Shown: piece after piece, positions 41,464 to 51,025 of the stretch | Position numbering within the stretch: position 1 is the first letter of the stretch | How the letters are laid out: each line of letters begins with the position of its first letter | From: CAZWAP01 sp964632005 | GTDB lineage: Bacteria; Planctomycetota; Phycisphaerae; Sedimentisphaerales; Anaerobacaceae | Direction: 5' to 3' | DNA: 64,000 nucleotides | Assembly (NCBI GenBank): GCA_964632005.1 | Contig: CAZWAP010000006.1 | Span: 1 to 64,000 of the forward strand | Position numbers and translations under genes: made by a program | The notes under the pieces: model-generated | Databases searched by the model: none | What the model was told of the DNA's origin: nothing | What the model saw: only the letters and a program-made list of their open reading frames with translations

Positions 41464-42501
41464 TCAAAGCTCAAAGCCTGCAACCTCCGTTCCACACTCA
41501 GGACAACGGCCGTGCTCGATGTTATTCTCCTCGATTGCATAGCCGAGGCGCTTGATGAGCATCTTTCCACAGTTATAACAGAAGGTGCTTTCGGCCTTGG
41601 AAGCGGGGACGTTGCCCAGGTAGACGTAATGCAGTCCCGCCTCCTTGCCGATCTGATAGGCTCGCTCGAGACTCGTCATCGGGGTCGGCCGTGAGTCCAA
41701 GTACCTGTACTGAGGATGAAAGCGGCTCACGTGCCAGGGGACATCGGCGCCGGCCTCATTCGCGATGAACTCCGCAAGTCGCCTGAGCTCGTCGGCCGAA
41801 TCGTTCTGGCCCGGCACCAGTAGCGTCGTAATCTCCATCCATATATCGGTCTGGCCGGCGATATACCTGATCGTATCAAGCACCGGCTCAAGCCTGGCCT
41901 TGCAAAACGTCCTGTAGTATTCCTCGCTGAATGCCTTGAGATCAACGTTGATCCCATCCAGCCACGTGCGGGCCAGGTCTATCGCCTCGGTCGTCATATA
42001 CCCGTTGCTGACGAAAACGTTCGCCAGTCCTTTTTCCTTTGCTAAGACCCCGCAGTCGTTGCAGAGTTCCATAAAGATCGTTGGCTCGGTATAGGTATAC
42101 GCGATGCTCTTGCATCCCGTGCGCACGGCCGTATCGACTATCTCCTCCGGGCTTACCGCCTCGCCTGCGATTCTGCCCTGCTCGTACGCCGCCTGGCTTA
42201 TCTGCCAGTTCTGGCAGAAATCGCATCGAAAATTACAACCCATCGTCGCGACCGAGAAACTCCGGGTACCGGGCTGAAAGTGGAACAGAGGTTTCTTCTC
42301 TATGGGGTCCGGGTTTGCCGAACAAACCTTGTCGTAGGTCAACGAGTAGAGCACTCCGCCGAGATTTTGCCGAACACGGCACCATCCCGGCTCGCCGTCG
42401 TCGATTAGACAGCGGCGGTTACAGAGGGCGCACCGGACCCTCTGGCCTTCTTCCTTCTCCCAGAGCACCGCTTCCTTGAAGCTCTTCCCATCCGCTGTCA
42501 T
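41464..42501 (-). CDS. amrS: AmmeMemoRadiSam-system radical SAM enzyme
   Basis: 345 residues, ATG 42501. A radical SAM protein: the cluster motif is CNFRCDFC (Cx3Cx2C) in ATMGCNFRCDFCQNWQIS, preceded by an N-terminal Cys-rich part (CALCNRRCLIDDGEPGWCRV) and followed by YTYTEPTIFMELCND and NVFVSNGYMTTEAI. This is the AmrS type, related to pyruvate-formate-lyase activating enzymes; the usual partners are AMMECR1 and Memo-like proteins, neither of which is in the window. The C-terminus has a second Cys set (FCYNCGKMLIKR, CPECG) that may bind zinc. The reaction is unknown. A -10-like TATAAT lies at 42540-42535 (minus strand) without a good -35. Confidence 0.9.
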   Translation of the reverse strand: MTADGKSFKEAVLWEKEEGQRVRCALCNRRCLIDDGEPGWCRVRQNLGGVLYSLTYDKVCSANPDPIEKKPLFHFQPGTRSFSVATMGCNFRCDFCQNWQISQAAYEQGRIAGEAVSPEEIVDTAVRTGCKSIAYTYTEPTIFMELCNDCGVLAKEKGLANVFVSNGYMTTEAIDLARTWLDGINVDLKAFSEEYYRTFCKARLEPVLDTIRYIAGQTDIWMEITTLLVPGQNDSADELRRLAEFIANEAGADVPWHVSRFHPQYRYLDSRPTPMTSLERAYQIGKEAGLHYVYLGNVPASKAESTFCYNCGKMLIKRLGYAIEENNIEHGRCPECGTEVAGFEL

Positions 42502-42723
42502 CGTCGTACTCTGCTTATCCGGCTGTCAAAAACCATTATAACACTGTCCCCCGGCCCTTGAGACGGGCGCTGCAAGTCTATCAAGTCCTGTGGGCCAGAC
42601 GCAAGTAATAATTGCCTTCTCCGGCCGGTTGTAAGCAAAGCAATTCAGGCAGAGCCCTAAAATGGTGCCACCGAAACGAAACTCGGATTCGATGCCTCGC
42701 GGCGGACCCGGCTGTGCGGCGCC

Positions 42724-45651
42724 CTATCCGGCAGGAATCCCGCGGTACGCCTCGGCGAGCACCTTGATCGGGTGCCGTGCTGCTCGGGTGCTTATATGTT
42801 CTATCTGCATCGCGCATGCCGAGCACTCCGTCAGAACAATCTTCGTGCCGGCCGAGTCCAGCGCGGCCTTCAAGCCCTCGGCAATCTTCTCCGAGAGCTC
42901 ATAGTTTTTCTTTTGCAGTCCGTATGTCCCCGCCAGGCCACAGCAGCCGGCCCCCAAGTCAAGGACCTTCAGCCCGCAGAGTGCCTCCAGAAGCTCAATG
43001 CTCGCCCCGTCCTGGCCCAAGGCCCATAGATGACACGGCAGATGATAGGCAAGACCGCCGGCACCCTCACGGCGAGTGCCGTAGCGACGAATCAGGTCGG
43101 CCTTCTGTTCGGGCTGGAGTTGTCTTAACTTGCCCTGTTTGAACAGATTCAAGAGGTAACCGGTCAATTCAAACGTATTTTCCGCCACAAGTTCCGCGTC
43201 CGCGCCGGGCACCAAGCGCTTGAGGTCCTCCTTCAAGCAGAGCGCCGCACTCGGCTCGGAACAGACGACCTTGTACCCGGCTCGCACTGCCTCGGCCAGG
43301 TGCTTGAGGCTGTACGCCAGGTGTTTGCGGGCCCTGTCGAGATCGCCGTAGGCTATCGCGGGCAGCGGCGCGGGTAACTGCTTTGGAAGAGTTACCTCTA
43401 CCTCGTTGGCGCCGAACACATCAAGTACCGCGTAACCGAGCTCGTGGTCGTTGTAGTTTGCGTAGGTATCCACGAAGTACGCCACCTTATCGACAGGCTG
43501 TGCCGGGGGCGTGCGCGCGGCCAGGTACCGCCTTGCGGCCCTTATAAAACTGCCCCGCGCAAACTGCGGTATCCGGCGTCGCCTGTCTATCCCAAAGCAC
43601 CGCTCAAGGATACCCCGCAGGCGCCTCGACTTGGTAAGCGTGTTCGCGGCCGGGCTGAAAATACTTCCCATAACCTCGAGGAAATGATTACCGCTCAACA
43701 GCCTTTCCCCCCAGGTAAGGCCGAGACGCCTGGCATACTGCGCCCTTGCAAAGCTCATCAACCCGGGAATATCAACCCCTGATGGGCACTCCCGCAGGCA
43801 CGTCCTGCAGTGAACGCACAGATCCAGGAACCTGCCGAACAGGGCCGATTCAAACTGCTTGTCTTGCAACTGCCCCGTCGCCCAGAAGTGTAGTAGATTC
43901 GCCTTCGCCCGTGGGCTGCCCAGCTCTTCACGGAGCGAGCGAAAGACGGGGCACATTCGTCCCGCATCTGTGGCGCGACAGAGCCCGCATCCGTAGCACT
44001 GCTCCAACTCCAGTGCCAGCTCGTCCGGCCGGAAGAGCAAGTTCGTCTTTGTACGCTCGCGCTGGATCTTCGGCGACCTCCGCAGGTTTTTTGTCATCAC
44101 GTCCTGGTCGGCATTGATGATCTTGCCCGGGTTCAACAAGCCAGCCGGGTCGAATATCTCCTTTACCCGGCACAATATACTGTAGTATTCCTGGCCGTAC
44201 TGCCTCTGTACAAATGGTGCCCGCACCAGTCCGACGGCGTGCTCGCCGCTTATGGAGCCCCCGAGCGACCAGACCAGCGAGAACACCTCGTTTGCGATCG
44301 CCTGCATCTTCTGGCGGTCTGCGGCGCTGCCCAGGTCCAGGTAGGGCCGCATGTGCAGCTCGCTGTCGCCGGCATGCCCGTAGAGGTACATCTCGAAGCC
44401 GTATTTCTTCTCTATCTCCGCGATGCCTTTGAGGTAGCGTCCCAACTGCCTGTTATCGACGCTGGTATCCTCTATGAACTCGGCCGGGTGTTTTCTGCTC
44501 CGCTTCCTGTACAACAGGGGTCCGGCGTCCATGCGGGACTTCCAGATCCGGGCTTGCTCGCCCGGGTCAAGCACCGTCCGCCGGCCGCTTGGCAGGTCGC
44601 CGAGGGCCTTGTCGGTCTGGTCTATCTTGCCGCGCACCTCCTGGGTGTCCTTGCCCGTGTGCTCGACCGTAAGCACTGCCGCCGCGCCCGAAGGTAGAAT
44701 ATCGCGATACGCCGGCAGAGCGTTGCGCGCCAGATTCGTCAGGTTCCTGTCCATAAGCTCGCAGGCCGATGCTCCGCACCGGACGATCAGCGGCACGGCC
44801 TCTGCCATTTTCTCGAGCGAATCAAACTCAAGCTGCAGCAGCCCCCGCGCACGGGGCACCGGTACGCTTCGCAGAGTAATCTTCGTAAAGATCGCCAGTG
44901 TGCCTTCCGAGCCGGCCATAAGGCGGGCCATATCTATTTTCCCCTCGCGGTACACTGCCCAGATGTTGTAGCCGCAGCGATTCCGGCGGATCTTAGGAAG
45001 GGCGCCCCTGATCACCATCTGGTTACGCTGGATAAGCTCGGCGCACTGCGCAGCGAGGGACCCGACCCTTTTGTCTTCGACCCCCGCAGGGTCGAGCTGG
45101 TTGGTGAACTCCGCGAGGGTGCCATCGCTCAAGACAACCTCCAGCCGTTCGACGTACTGGCCGATGTATCCATACTGCAACCAGTGGGCGCCGGTGGCGT
45201 TGTTCGCGAGGCACCCTCCTACCGCCGCTCGATTCGCGCTCGACGGGTCGGGCCCTATCGTTCGGCCGTACCTCGCCAGCGCTGCGTTCAACTCGCTTAA
45301 AACCACGCCCGGCTCGCACTGCACCTGCGTGCCGTCCAGCTGGACCTCGATGATGCGGTTCATATAGCGCGTCATATCGAGCAGTATGCCGCTGCAGAGT
45401 GCTTCGCCCGCGAGGCCCGTCCCGCCGCCCCGGGCTGCTACGGGCAGATCTTCCTGGGCAGCGTACTTCACGACCGCAACCACGTCAGCCTGGTCGCGGG
45501 GTGCAACCACGCAGGCCGGCACTATCCTGTAAATGCTCGCATCCGTGCTGTATGCTGCCCTGTGTACGATATCTTCGAAAACGTCCCCTTGGACCTGCTT
45601 GCTCAGCTCGGCTGCAATTTGTTCCGGTCTGTTTTTGGTGGCCCTTGTCAT
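42724..45651 (-). CDS. Fused FAD-linked oxidase / Fe-S / CCG-domain oxidoreductase (D-lactate or glycolate dehydrogenase type)
   Basis: 975 residues, ATG 45651. The N-terminal half is a GlcD/Dld-like flavoprotein: FAD-binding DVVAVVKYAAQEDLPVAARG with GGGTGLAGEAL and GPDPSSANRAAVGGCLANNA, then an FAD-oxidase C-terminal domain with YGHAGDSELHMRPYLD and GGSISGEHAVGL. The second half is a GlcF/GlpC-like electron-transfer part with two 4Fe-4S motifs (CYGCGLCRATDAGRMCPVF; CVHCRTCLRECPSG) and Cys-rich CCG motifs (GAGCCGLAGTYG, ECSACAMQIEH). Fusions of this kind oxidise D-lactate or other 2-hydroxy acids and pass electrons to quinones or a membrane complex. The substrate is not deducible. It sits 75 bp after the ABC ATPase gene. 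Confidence 0.93.
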   Translation of the reverse strand: MTRATKNRPEQIAAELSKQVQGDVFEDIVHRAAYSTDASIYRIVPACVVAPRDQADVVAVVKYAAQEDLPVAARGGGTGLAGEALCSGILLDMTRYMNRIIEVQLDGTQVQCEPGVVLSELNAALARYGRTIGPDPSSANRAAVGGCLANNATGAHWLQYGYIGQYVERLEVVLSDGTLAEFTNQLDPAGVEDKRVGSLAAQCAELIQRNQMVIRGALPKIRRNRCGYNIWAVYREGKIDMARLMAGSEGTLAIFTKITLRSVPVPRARGLLQLEFDSLEKMAEAVPLIVRCGASACELMDRNLTNLARNALPAYRDILPSGAAAVLTVEHTGKDTQEVRGKIDQTDKALGDLPSGRRTVLDPGEQARIWKSRMDAGPLLYRKRSRKHPAEFIEDTSVDNRQLGRYLKGIAEIEKKYGFEMYLYGHAGDSELHMRPYLDLGSAADRQKMQAIANEVFSLVWSLGGSISGEHAVGLVRAPFVQRQYGQEYYSILCRVKEIFDPAGLLNPGKIINADQDVMTKNLRRSPKIQRERTKTNLLFRPDELALELEQCYGCGLCRATDAGRMCPVFRSLREELGSPRAKANLLHFWATGQLQDKQFESALFGRFLDLCVHCRTCLRECPSGVDIPGLMSFARAQYARRLGLTWGERLLSGNHFLEVMGSIFSPAANTLTKSRRLRGILERCFGIDRRRRIPQFARGSFIRAARRYLAARTPPAQPVDKVAYFVDTYANYNDHELGYAVLDVFGANEVEVTLPKQLPAPLPAIAYGDLDRARKHLAYSLKHLAEAVRAGYKVVCSEPSAALCLKEDLKRLVPGADAELVAENTFELTGYLLNLFKQGKLRQLQPEQKADLIRRYGTRREGAGGLAYHLPCHLWALGQDGASIELLEALCGLKVLDLGAGCCGLAGTYGLQKKNYELSEKIAEGLKAALDSAGTKIVLTECSACAMQIEHISTRAARHPIKVLAEAYRGIPAG

Positions 45652-45726
45652 AGAACTTGCAGGTCAATTCCTTTGGTACTGCGGCGGCGCCGCCGAGCTG
45701 CCGCACGTGCGGCTCGTAATCGTCGC

Positions 45727-46599
45727 CTACTCCTCGAAATCACGGGGCAGGAACTGTGTTTGAGAGATGGTCCCGCTCATCCGCAGGACCGCCAGATCGT
45801 CCTCGCTCACCTGTCCGTGGATGAATTGCTGAACGATGGGATGAGGATGATTGCGGATATGATCAGCGTCGCCGTCCGCCACTATCTTTCCGTTATGAAG
45901 CATTATTATCCGGTCCGCTATCTTGTAGGCGCTGTTCATATCGTGGGTTACTACCACCGTTGTCACGCCAAGCTCGCGCTGAAGCTTCAGGATCAGCTCG
46001 TTGATGATGTCGGAGCGAATCGGGTCCAGGCCGGTCGTCGGCTCGTCGTATAGCAGCACCTCCGGATTAAGAGCGATTGCCCGCGCAAGAGCCACCCGCT
46101 TGCGCTGTCCCCCCGAGAGGTTGGCGGGATAGTAGTTCTGGAATCCATCCAGGCCGACCATTGCCAGCTTTGCCTTGACCAGTTCTTCGGCTTGCTTCCA
46201 GTGCTTTATGTTCGCGTGCTGCCTTATGGGAAATATGATGTTCTCGAATACACTGAGACTGTCGAACAAGGCTCCCCCCTGGAAAAGGAACCCGAAGTGG
46301 GTGCGGACCTCGTTGAGCTGCTGCTCGCTCAGGTTGTCTATGCGGCGGTCCTTGAAGTAAACCTCTCCGGAGGTAGGGCGCAGCAGGACGATCAGGTGCT
46401 TTATCAATACCGTCTTGCCGCAACCGCTCGGACCTATCACCACGGTCGTCTTGCCCTGTTGTATTGCCAGGGAGATGTTGTCCAGAACCAGGTGCGGGCC
46501 GAATCGTTTCGTCAGGTTCTCTACTCTAAGCAGCCCGTTCGAGCCTCCCTGGGCGGAGGGTTCATCTTGTTCTTGTTTTTTTGAGTTGGAGGTTCTCAA
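45727..46599 (-). CDS. mlaF: ABC transporter ATP-binding protein, MlaF/Ttg2A type
   Basis: 290 residues; the likely start is TTG 46599, ten bases after the permease stop with AAAGGCG upstream. After a hydrophilic 25-residue leader come LLRVENLTKRFGPHLVLDNI, Walker A GPSGCGKTVLIKHL, the Q-loop FLFQGGALFDSLSVFENI, signature LSGGQRKRVALARAI and Walker B VLLYDEPTTGLDPIRS. The pattern matches MlaF/Ttg2A proteins that energise lipid trafficking between inner and outer membrane with an MlaE permease and an MCE-domain protein. The permease precedes it; no MCE gene is seen after it. Confidence 0.92.
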   Translation of the reverse strand: MRTSNSKKQEQDEPSAQGGSNGLLRVENLTKRFGPHLVLDNISLAIQQGKTTVVIGPSGCGKTVLIKHLIVLLRPTSGEVYFKDRRIDNLSEQQLNEVRTHFGFLFQGGALFDSLSVFENIIFPIRQHANIKHWKQAEELVKAKLAMVGLDGFQNYYPANLSGGQRKRVALARAIALNPEVLLYDEPTTGLDPIRSDIINELILKLQRELGVTTVVVTHDMNSAYKIADRIIMLHNGKIVADGDADHIRNHPHPIVQQFIHGQVSEDDLAVLRMSGTISQTQFLPRDFEE

Positions 46600-46609
46600 T
46601 TTGCGCCTT

Positions 46610-47422
46610 TTACCCCACCAGGCTCCTGAAAGGCCAGAAGGTATTGTAAATCCCTTTGAATATTACCGCCAGGGCGAAGTCCAGGGCCAGTATGGATATG
46701 AAGCTCGCGACAAATGCCTCTGTGCAGGCCCGCCCGACGCCGTGTGCGCCTTCCCTGCACGTAAAGCCCTTGTAGCAGCTGATTATTGCGATGGCGCCGC
46801 CGAAAAAGAAGCCTTTAGTAACACCGACGCACACGTCCCAAAGCTCGACCCCGGAAGCACTGAAGCTCCAGTACGCCCAGTCGTTGATCCCGAACTGGAC
46901 CACACCCACGAAGTAACCGCCCAATATGCCGAGCAGATCCGCATAAATAATCAGGAAAGGGGTCAGCAGCAAACAGGCCAGCACCCGCGGCGCGACCAGG
47001 TACCAGACGGGGTCGGTGCCCATGCTCCGCACGGCGTCGATCTGCTCTGTCACGTTCATCGTGCCCAGCTCAGCGGTCAGGGCGCCGCCGATCCGGCCGG
47101 CCAGCATCACGGCCGCAAGCACAGGCCCGAGCTCCTTGACCACCGAAATGTTGATCAGAACGCCAAGCCGTTCTTCAAGCCCCATTCCCGCAAGCTGGTC
47201 GTACGCCTGGACCGCCAGGGTCATACCGACGAAAGCCCCTGTAATCATAATCACCGGTACGCTGCGAACGCCGATAACGTGCATCTGCGCCCATATCAGC
47301 GGATACGTCCGGTGGTTCCAGAAGCTGCGTAGACAGGCGCCGGCCGTCTGGGCGGCAAAGCGGCCGAACTGTCCGATATTACCCACATCCCTGATTGTCC
47401 TTGCGCCGACCGTCGCAAACAT
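46610..47422 (-). CDS. mlaE: MlaE-type lipid ABC permease
   Basis: 270 residues from ATG 47422, with CGGAGCGAGATGCG upstream; the frame is open back to 47539, but the promoter at 47508-47536 excludes the longest form. The MlaE/YrbE domain is clear: VRSVPVIMITGAFVGMTLAV, the family block MGLEERLGVLINISVVKELG, GPVLAAVMLAGRIGGALTAE, and EQIDAVRSMGTDPVWYLV with the conserved E-I-D-A. Five to six membrane segments. It is the first gene of a permease-ATPase pair of the type that moves phospholipids. MlaD/MCE and the outer-membrane lipoprotein must be encoded elsewhere. Confidence 0.93.
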   Translation of the reverse strand: MFATVGARTIRDVGNIGQFGRFAAQTAGACLRSFWNHRTYPLIWAQMHVIGVRSVPVIMITGAFVGMTLAVQAYDQLAGMGLEERLGVLINISVVKELGPVLAAVMLAGRIGGALTAELGTMNVTEQIDAVRSMGTDPVWYLVAPRVLACLLLTPFLIIYADLLGILGGYFVGVVQFGINDWAYWSFSASGVELWDVCVGVTKGFFFGGAIAIISCYKGFTCREGAHGVGRACTEAFVASFISILALDFALAVIFKGIYNTFWPFRSLVG

Positions 47423-47507
47423 CGCATCTCGCTCCGAAAGCTGCCAATCCTGAATCTGATCTACCCTTTTCCTCCCCGAAACTGGCGAATTTCTCGAATT
47501 GCGCCGG

Positions 47508-47536
47508 ATTGTATACAATCTCCGACGGACAATCAA
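47508..47536 (-). promoter_or_regulatory. Promoter for the mlaE-mlaF pair
   Basis: Minus strand: TTGATT (47536-47531), 17-bp spacer, TACAAT (47513-47508). The -10 box is half of the palindrome ATTGTATACAAT. The start near 47501 gives a leader of about 80 nt. The rest of the 297-bp gap to the next gene end at 47720 shows nothing recognisable. Confidence 0.6.
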
Positions 47537-47719
47537 CAAGCAACCGAATATGCGATCCTTCCCTGTTCCAACTGAATCGGCAATCCAGGCCGTGCAATTT
47601 CGTGCATTTCCAGACTTTTGCGCCGAATCCCCCGCATCGTCCCGCCAGGGCGGTCGATCGAATATCAGCGCTGACTGCGCAGCCTGGTCCCCGTCTTTGC
47701 AGCAGCTTTTGCCCCGGGC

Positions 47720-49258
47720 CTATCCGCCGGACTTCTGGACCGCGTAGAGCGTGCGCATCGTGGCAACGTACAGCACTCCGTTGGCGGCGACCGGCGTCGA
47801 TGCCGTCGGGCTGTCCAGCTCAACGGAACTGATCAACCGTTTGTCTTTATCCGCGGCGAAGACCAGGAACTCGCCCCGGCGAGTTCCCACGTACAACTTC
47901 CCATCTGCCACCAGCGGTGAAGCCCATATATCCCCCTTCGCCTGGTAACTCCAGTGTACCTCGCCCGTCTCGGCGTCGATGCAGCGGATCATACGCCCGC
48001 AATCGGTAATAAAAACCAGCCCCTGGTAAATTGCCGGCGTCGAACAACAATGCTTGCTCAACTGGCACGACCAGACCAGACCCGAGGTCGTTATATCATC
48101 CTTCTGCGTGGCATCGATGCACTTGAGCCACGCCTTTTCCTTGCCCCACCATATGTCGCCCCCATAAGCGACATACACCCGGCCGTCGTGGAACACCGGC
48201 ATACCCTTGATATTGCTCGGGCTTACCTGGCGGTTGCGGAGATACTCGTGGATGTTCTCTTTCGGGGCCGTCGGATCGCAGTCGAACCGCCAGATCAGCT
48301 TGAGCGTCTGCACCTTTCCTTCCGGCCGAGAGGATCCCAGTGCCTCAAAGGCGTAAACGACGCCATCTCCACCGCCGAAGAATATCAACTTGCGCCCGTT
48401 GACAACCCCGAGCGCCGGGGACGACCAGGTGCTATGGAAGATTCTCGGCCCGATTCTCAGGGGGTCCCTGGCCAACAGGCGGCCGGTCTTTTTGTCCAGC
48501 ACGATAAGGCTCGGGCCGTCCGGCCGCTTTACTTGCCTGTGAGTGCGGTCGACCCCGTTGCTCGTGTTGACATACAAGAAATCCCCGTCGATCAAGATCG
48601 AACTATGGGCCGCGTCGTGAGGCCAGGTCCCGGCCTGGTTGGGTATATCGAACAACCAGATGATGTCCGCGTCGATGTCCGTCACCTCGAACGGCGGCAG
48701 GTCCTTGTCCCCCCTGTTGCCGATGGCCATATGACGGCCCTCGTCCACGTAAGGCCCATCGTTTCCGTCGGCCTGGCCGTCTATGTCCAGGCAGATCACC
48801 TCCCCCCGATTGCTCACGACATAGACACGTCCGGCCTCGACGCTCGGCGACGAGACGATTCCTGCTCTGGGCCAGTCAAGATGAGGGTCGGGCCCGAGCT
48901 TGGGGACGACCAACTGCCAAAGAAAACGCCCATCCTCCTCGGAAAGGCACAGCAGCACCCCTCTATCGCCCTTGTGACGGGGATCCCGTGGAGACTCGTT
49001 GTTCGTCCCGATAAACACCCGCCCGTCGGCGATAACGGGTGTTGCCCAGGTCTGGCTGCCCAACCGCGCCGTCCACTTTATATTCTGCCCCGTAGCCGGG
49101 TCAAAACGCTCGGGCAGACCCTTTTCCTGCGATACCCCGTTACGGGTGTGCCTCTGCTGCCATTGGGGCCGATCCGCGGCACCGGCCAGGGCACCTACTA
49201 CCAGCATGCCCAGCAGGCAGCACAAAGACAGCCTGGCCGATTTGCCTCTAAAAAGCAT
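47720..49258 (-). CDS. Secreted PQQ-type beta-propeller protein (1)
   Basis: 512 residues from ATG 49258, which opens a signal peptide (LSLCCLLGMLVVGALAGAADRPQW); in-frame starts at 49330 and 49291 would hide it. The mature protein begins PQWQQRHTRNGVSQEKGLPE, the usual start of planctomycete PQQ-like propellers, and repeats the motif of outer-strand Gly/Val and AFDA/IDAETGEVHW (CIDATQKDDITTSGLVWSCQ, RCIDAETGEVHWSYQAKGD). Such proteins often lack quinone chemistry and bind ligands. It shares its architecture with the next gene, 331 bp away and on the same strand, but the two are clearly diverged paralogues. Confidence 0.9.
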   Translation of the reverse strand: MLFRGKSARLSLCCLLGMLVVGALAGAADRPQWQQRHTRNGVSQEKGLPERFDPATGQNIKWTARLGSQTWATPVIADGRVFIGTNNESPRDPRHKGDRGVLLCLSEEDGRFLWQLVVPKLGPDPHLDWPRAGIVSSPSVEAGRVYVVSNRGEVICLDIDGQADGNDGPYVDEGRHMAIGNRGDKDLPPFEVTDIDADIIWLFDIPNQAGTWPHDAAHSSILIDGDFLYVNTSNGVDRTHRQVKRPDGPSLIVLDKKTGRLLARDPLRIGPRIFHSTWSSPALGVVNGRKLIFFGGGDGVVYAFEALGSSRPEGKVQTLKLIWRFDCDPTAPKENIHEYLRNRQVSPSNIKGMPVFHDGRVYVAYGGDIWWGKEKAWLKCIDATQKDDITTSGLVWSCQLSKHCCSTPAIYQGLVFITDCGRMIRCIDAETGEVHWSYQAKGDIWASPLVADGKLYVGTRRGEFLVFAADKDKRLISSVELDSPTASTPVAANGVLYVATMRTLYAVQKSGG

Positions 49259-49588
49259 ATCAGCTTGCCTTTCGAGTTCACCGATTATCATCTCTGATTG
49301 TACAGGTAAGCCGTCAGGTTTGCCAGGCATTTAGCTATAGCTGTTCTTCCTCGGGCGCCGTCAGCTGCCGGCCCCAAAGGTGCTGGGCTATATTTGAAAG
49401 CGTAGGACAACTGCGGCAAGGTCGCGCAATCCGTCCCCAAAATGCCTGCTGCGAATACCACGCAGAAGAATATACTATGGACAGGAGTCGTGAACGAAGA
49501 GTACTCAAGAACCCAGCCCTGCGTACACGTGGGAGCTCACGAGGTCCAAGGGATTTTTCGCGTGGGTCGTCCGGTTTGTGGCTGCTTT
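49259..49588. other. Intergenic region between two PQQ-propeller genes
   Basis: 330 bp on the minus-strand path from the second propeller gene to the first. AT-rich points are a minus-strand TACAAT near 49297-49302 and the sequence around 49470, but no matching -35 box at 16-18 bp was found. No hairpin with a T tract, RNA gene or credible small gene is seen. Confidence 0.45.
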
Positions 49589-50830
49589 CTATCTGCCGCT
49601 GACATCCACGCAAACGACGTCGCCTTTTGCGTTGCGCGCGTAGATTTTGCCGTTGGCCAGCACGGGGACCGTCCAGCACTTGCTCCTCGGAAGGATCTGT
49701 GCCCTGGCCAGGGCTTTGAACCCGCTCGGCGTTGCATTAGCGATGACAAGCTCGCCCTTGTCGCTCGTTATGATCATCCGCCCGTCGGCGCTCATCATAA
49801 GCGCTCCTTTGCCGAGGCTGTCTTCCTTCCATTTTTCGCTGCCGTCCTCAAGGTCTATGCACTTGAGCGTCGATTCATCGAACCCATATATGTGGCCCTT
49901 CCACAGGACAGAGCAGTTCATATGGTTGCGCATCACTCGGCTGTCCCAGAGCGCGGTGGGCTTACCACCGCTGATGTCTAACTTGATGCAACCCCTGTTG
50001 TAGCCGGTCGAAGCAAAAACAACGTTGCCCGAGACGATCGGATCAGCCGCATTGACCTTGTACCTGTTGACGAAAGGATACGTCCAGAGCACCTTGCCGT
50101 CGCTCGCTCTGACTGCTGCCACCGTCTCGGAGGCAGCGATGGCCAGGCAGTCCTGCCCGTCGAGCCGGTATGGCACGGGGGTTGCGTAGCCGCAAACGCC
50201 TTTGCCGTTATCCCATATCAGCTTGCCCGTCTTCTTGTCGAGCGCGGCTCCGGCGGTGCCAAGATTGAAAAACAACACCTCCCCCATCACCAGCGGCGAG
50301 CCTGAGAAACGCCAGGTAGGTAGATTGAATCCGTAGTCCTTGTTGACGTTTTTGTACCAGAGGACCTTGCCGGTAGCCGCGTCAAGGCAGTAAAGGTCGC
50401 CCACTTTGCTGAGGGTGTAAACGACGTTGCCATCCACGGTAGGCGTCGAGAGCGTTCCGCCTTCGTAGTACTTCGGGTGTAAAGGACAGGGGTAGGTGTG
50501 TCTCCATATTTCTTTGCCGGTAACGGCATCGAGACAATAAACCACGTCTTTCTCGCTGCCTTTGCCCGTGTTGCCCATCATATAGGCGCGTCCGTTGCTG
50601 ACGACTATCGAGGAGAATCCTATTCCGATCGACTTGGCCCAGAGCTTTTTCGGCCCATCGGTCCCCCAGTTTGAGCTCCAGTTGGTCTCTGAAGAGATGC
50701 CATTGTGGTTGGGGCCGCGATAGTTGGGCCAATCGGCAGCCGGCGCGACGGCCGCGAGCAGCAGCACGGTCCCGATTGCCAGCACGGCTACGGTACAAAA
50801 ACGTAATTTTCCCCCGACGATAGGTCTCAC
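49589..50830 (-). CDS. Secreted PQQ-type beta-propeller protein (2)
   Basis: 413 residues from GTG 50830, selected because GGGAGGACGATTT lies directly upstream; the in-frame TTG 50845 would start inside that ribosome site. Signal peptide FCTVAVLAIGTVLLLAAVAPAADW. The start of the mature chain (ADWPNYRGPNHNGISSETNW) is the classic planctomycete motif W-x-x-YRGP-x-x-NGIS. Propeller blades repeat as YCLDAVTGKEIWRH, YCLDAATGKVLWYK and ALDKKTGKLIWDNG, each with the A-x-x-G-K-x-x-W tryptophan-docking strand. No metal or PQQ-specific residues are evident. It is probably an extracellular binding protein, related in family to the neighbouring propeller. Confidence 0.9.
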   Translation of the reverse strand: MRPIVGGKLRFCTVAVLAIGTVLLLAAVAPAADWPNYRGPNHNGISSETNWSSNWGTDGPKKLWAKSIGIGFSSIVVSNGRAYMMGNTGKGSEKDVVYCLDAVTGKEIWRHTYPCPLHPKYYEGGTLSTPTVDGNVVYTLSKVGDLYCLDAATGKVLWYKNVNKDYGFNLPTWRFSGSPLVMGEVLFFNLGTAGAALDKKTGKLIWDNGKGVCGYATPVPYRLDGQDCLAIAASETVAAVRASDGKVLWTYPFVNRYKVNAADPIVSGNVVFASTGYNRGCIKLDISGGKPTALWDSRVMRNHMNCSVLWKGHIYGFDESTLKCIDLEDGSEKWKEDSLGKGALMMSADGRMIITSDKGELVIANATPSGFKALARAQILPRSKCWTVPVLANGKIYARNAKGDVVCVDVSGR

Positions 50831-51025
50831 AAATCGTCCTCCCAATAAGAAACAGCCCTTTAGTCCTATCGAATCGCCTACAAGTCCGTAGTTTCTACCC
50901 GGCCAGCCGGGCTTATCGCCGCCCCCATATACCGGAACGCTCCGGGCACTTCAAGCAGATTTTCCTGCCGGCACCGGAGTTTGCCCTTAGGATCGCACAA
51001 TCACTGCCGGCGGGGCAAAAATGGA

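Noticed and set aside
47954..49297. 447-codon plus-strand frame opposite the first PQQ propeller
   Set aside because: The minus-strand protein has a signal peptide and repeated blade motifs; the plus frame has none.
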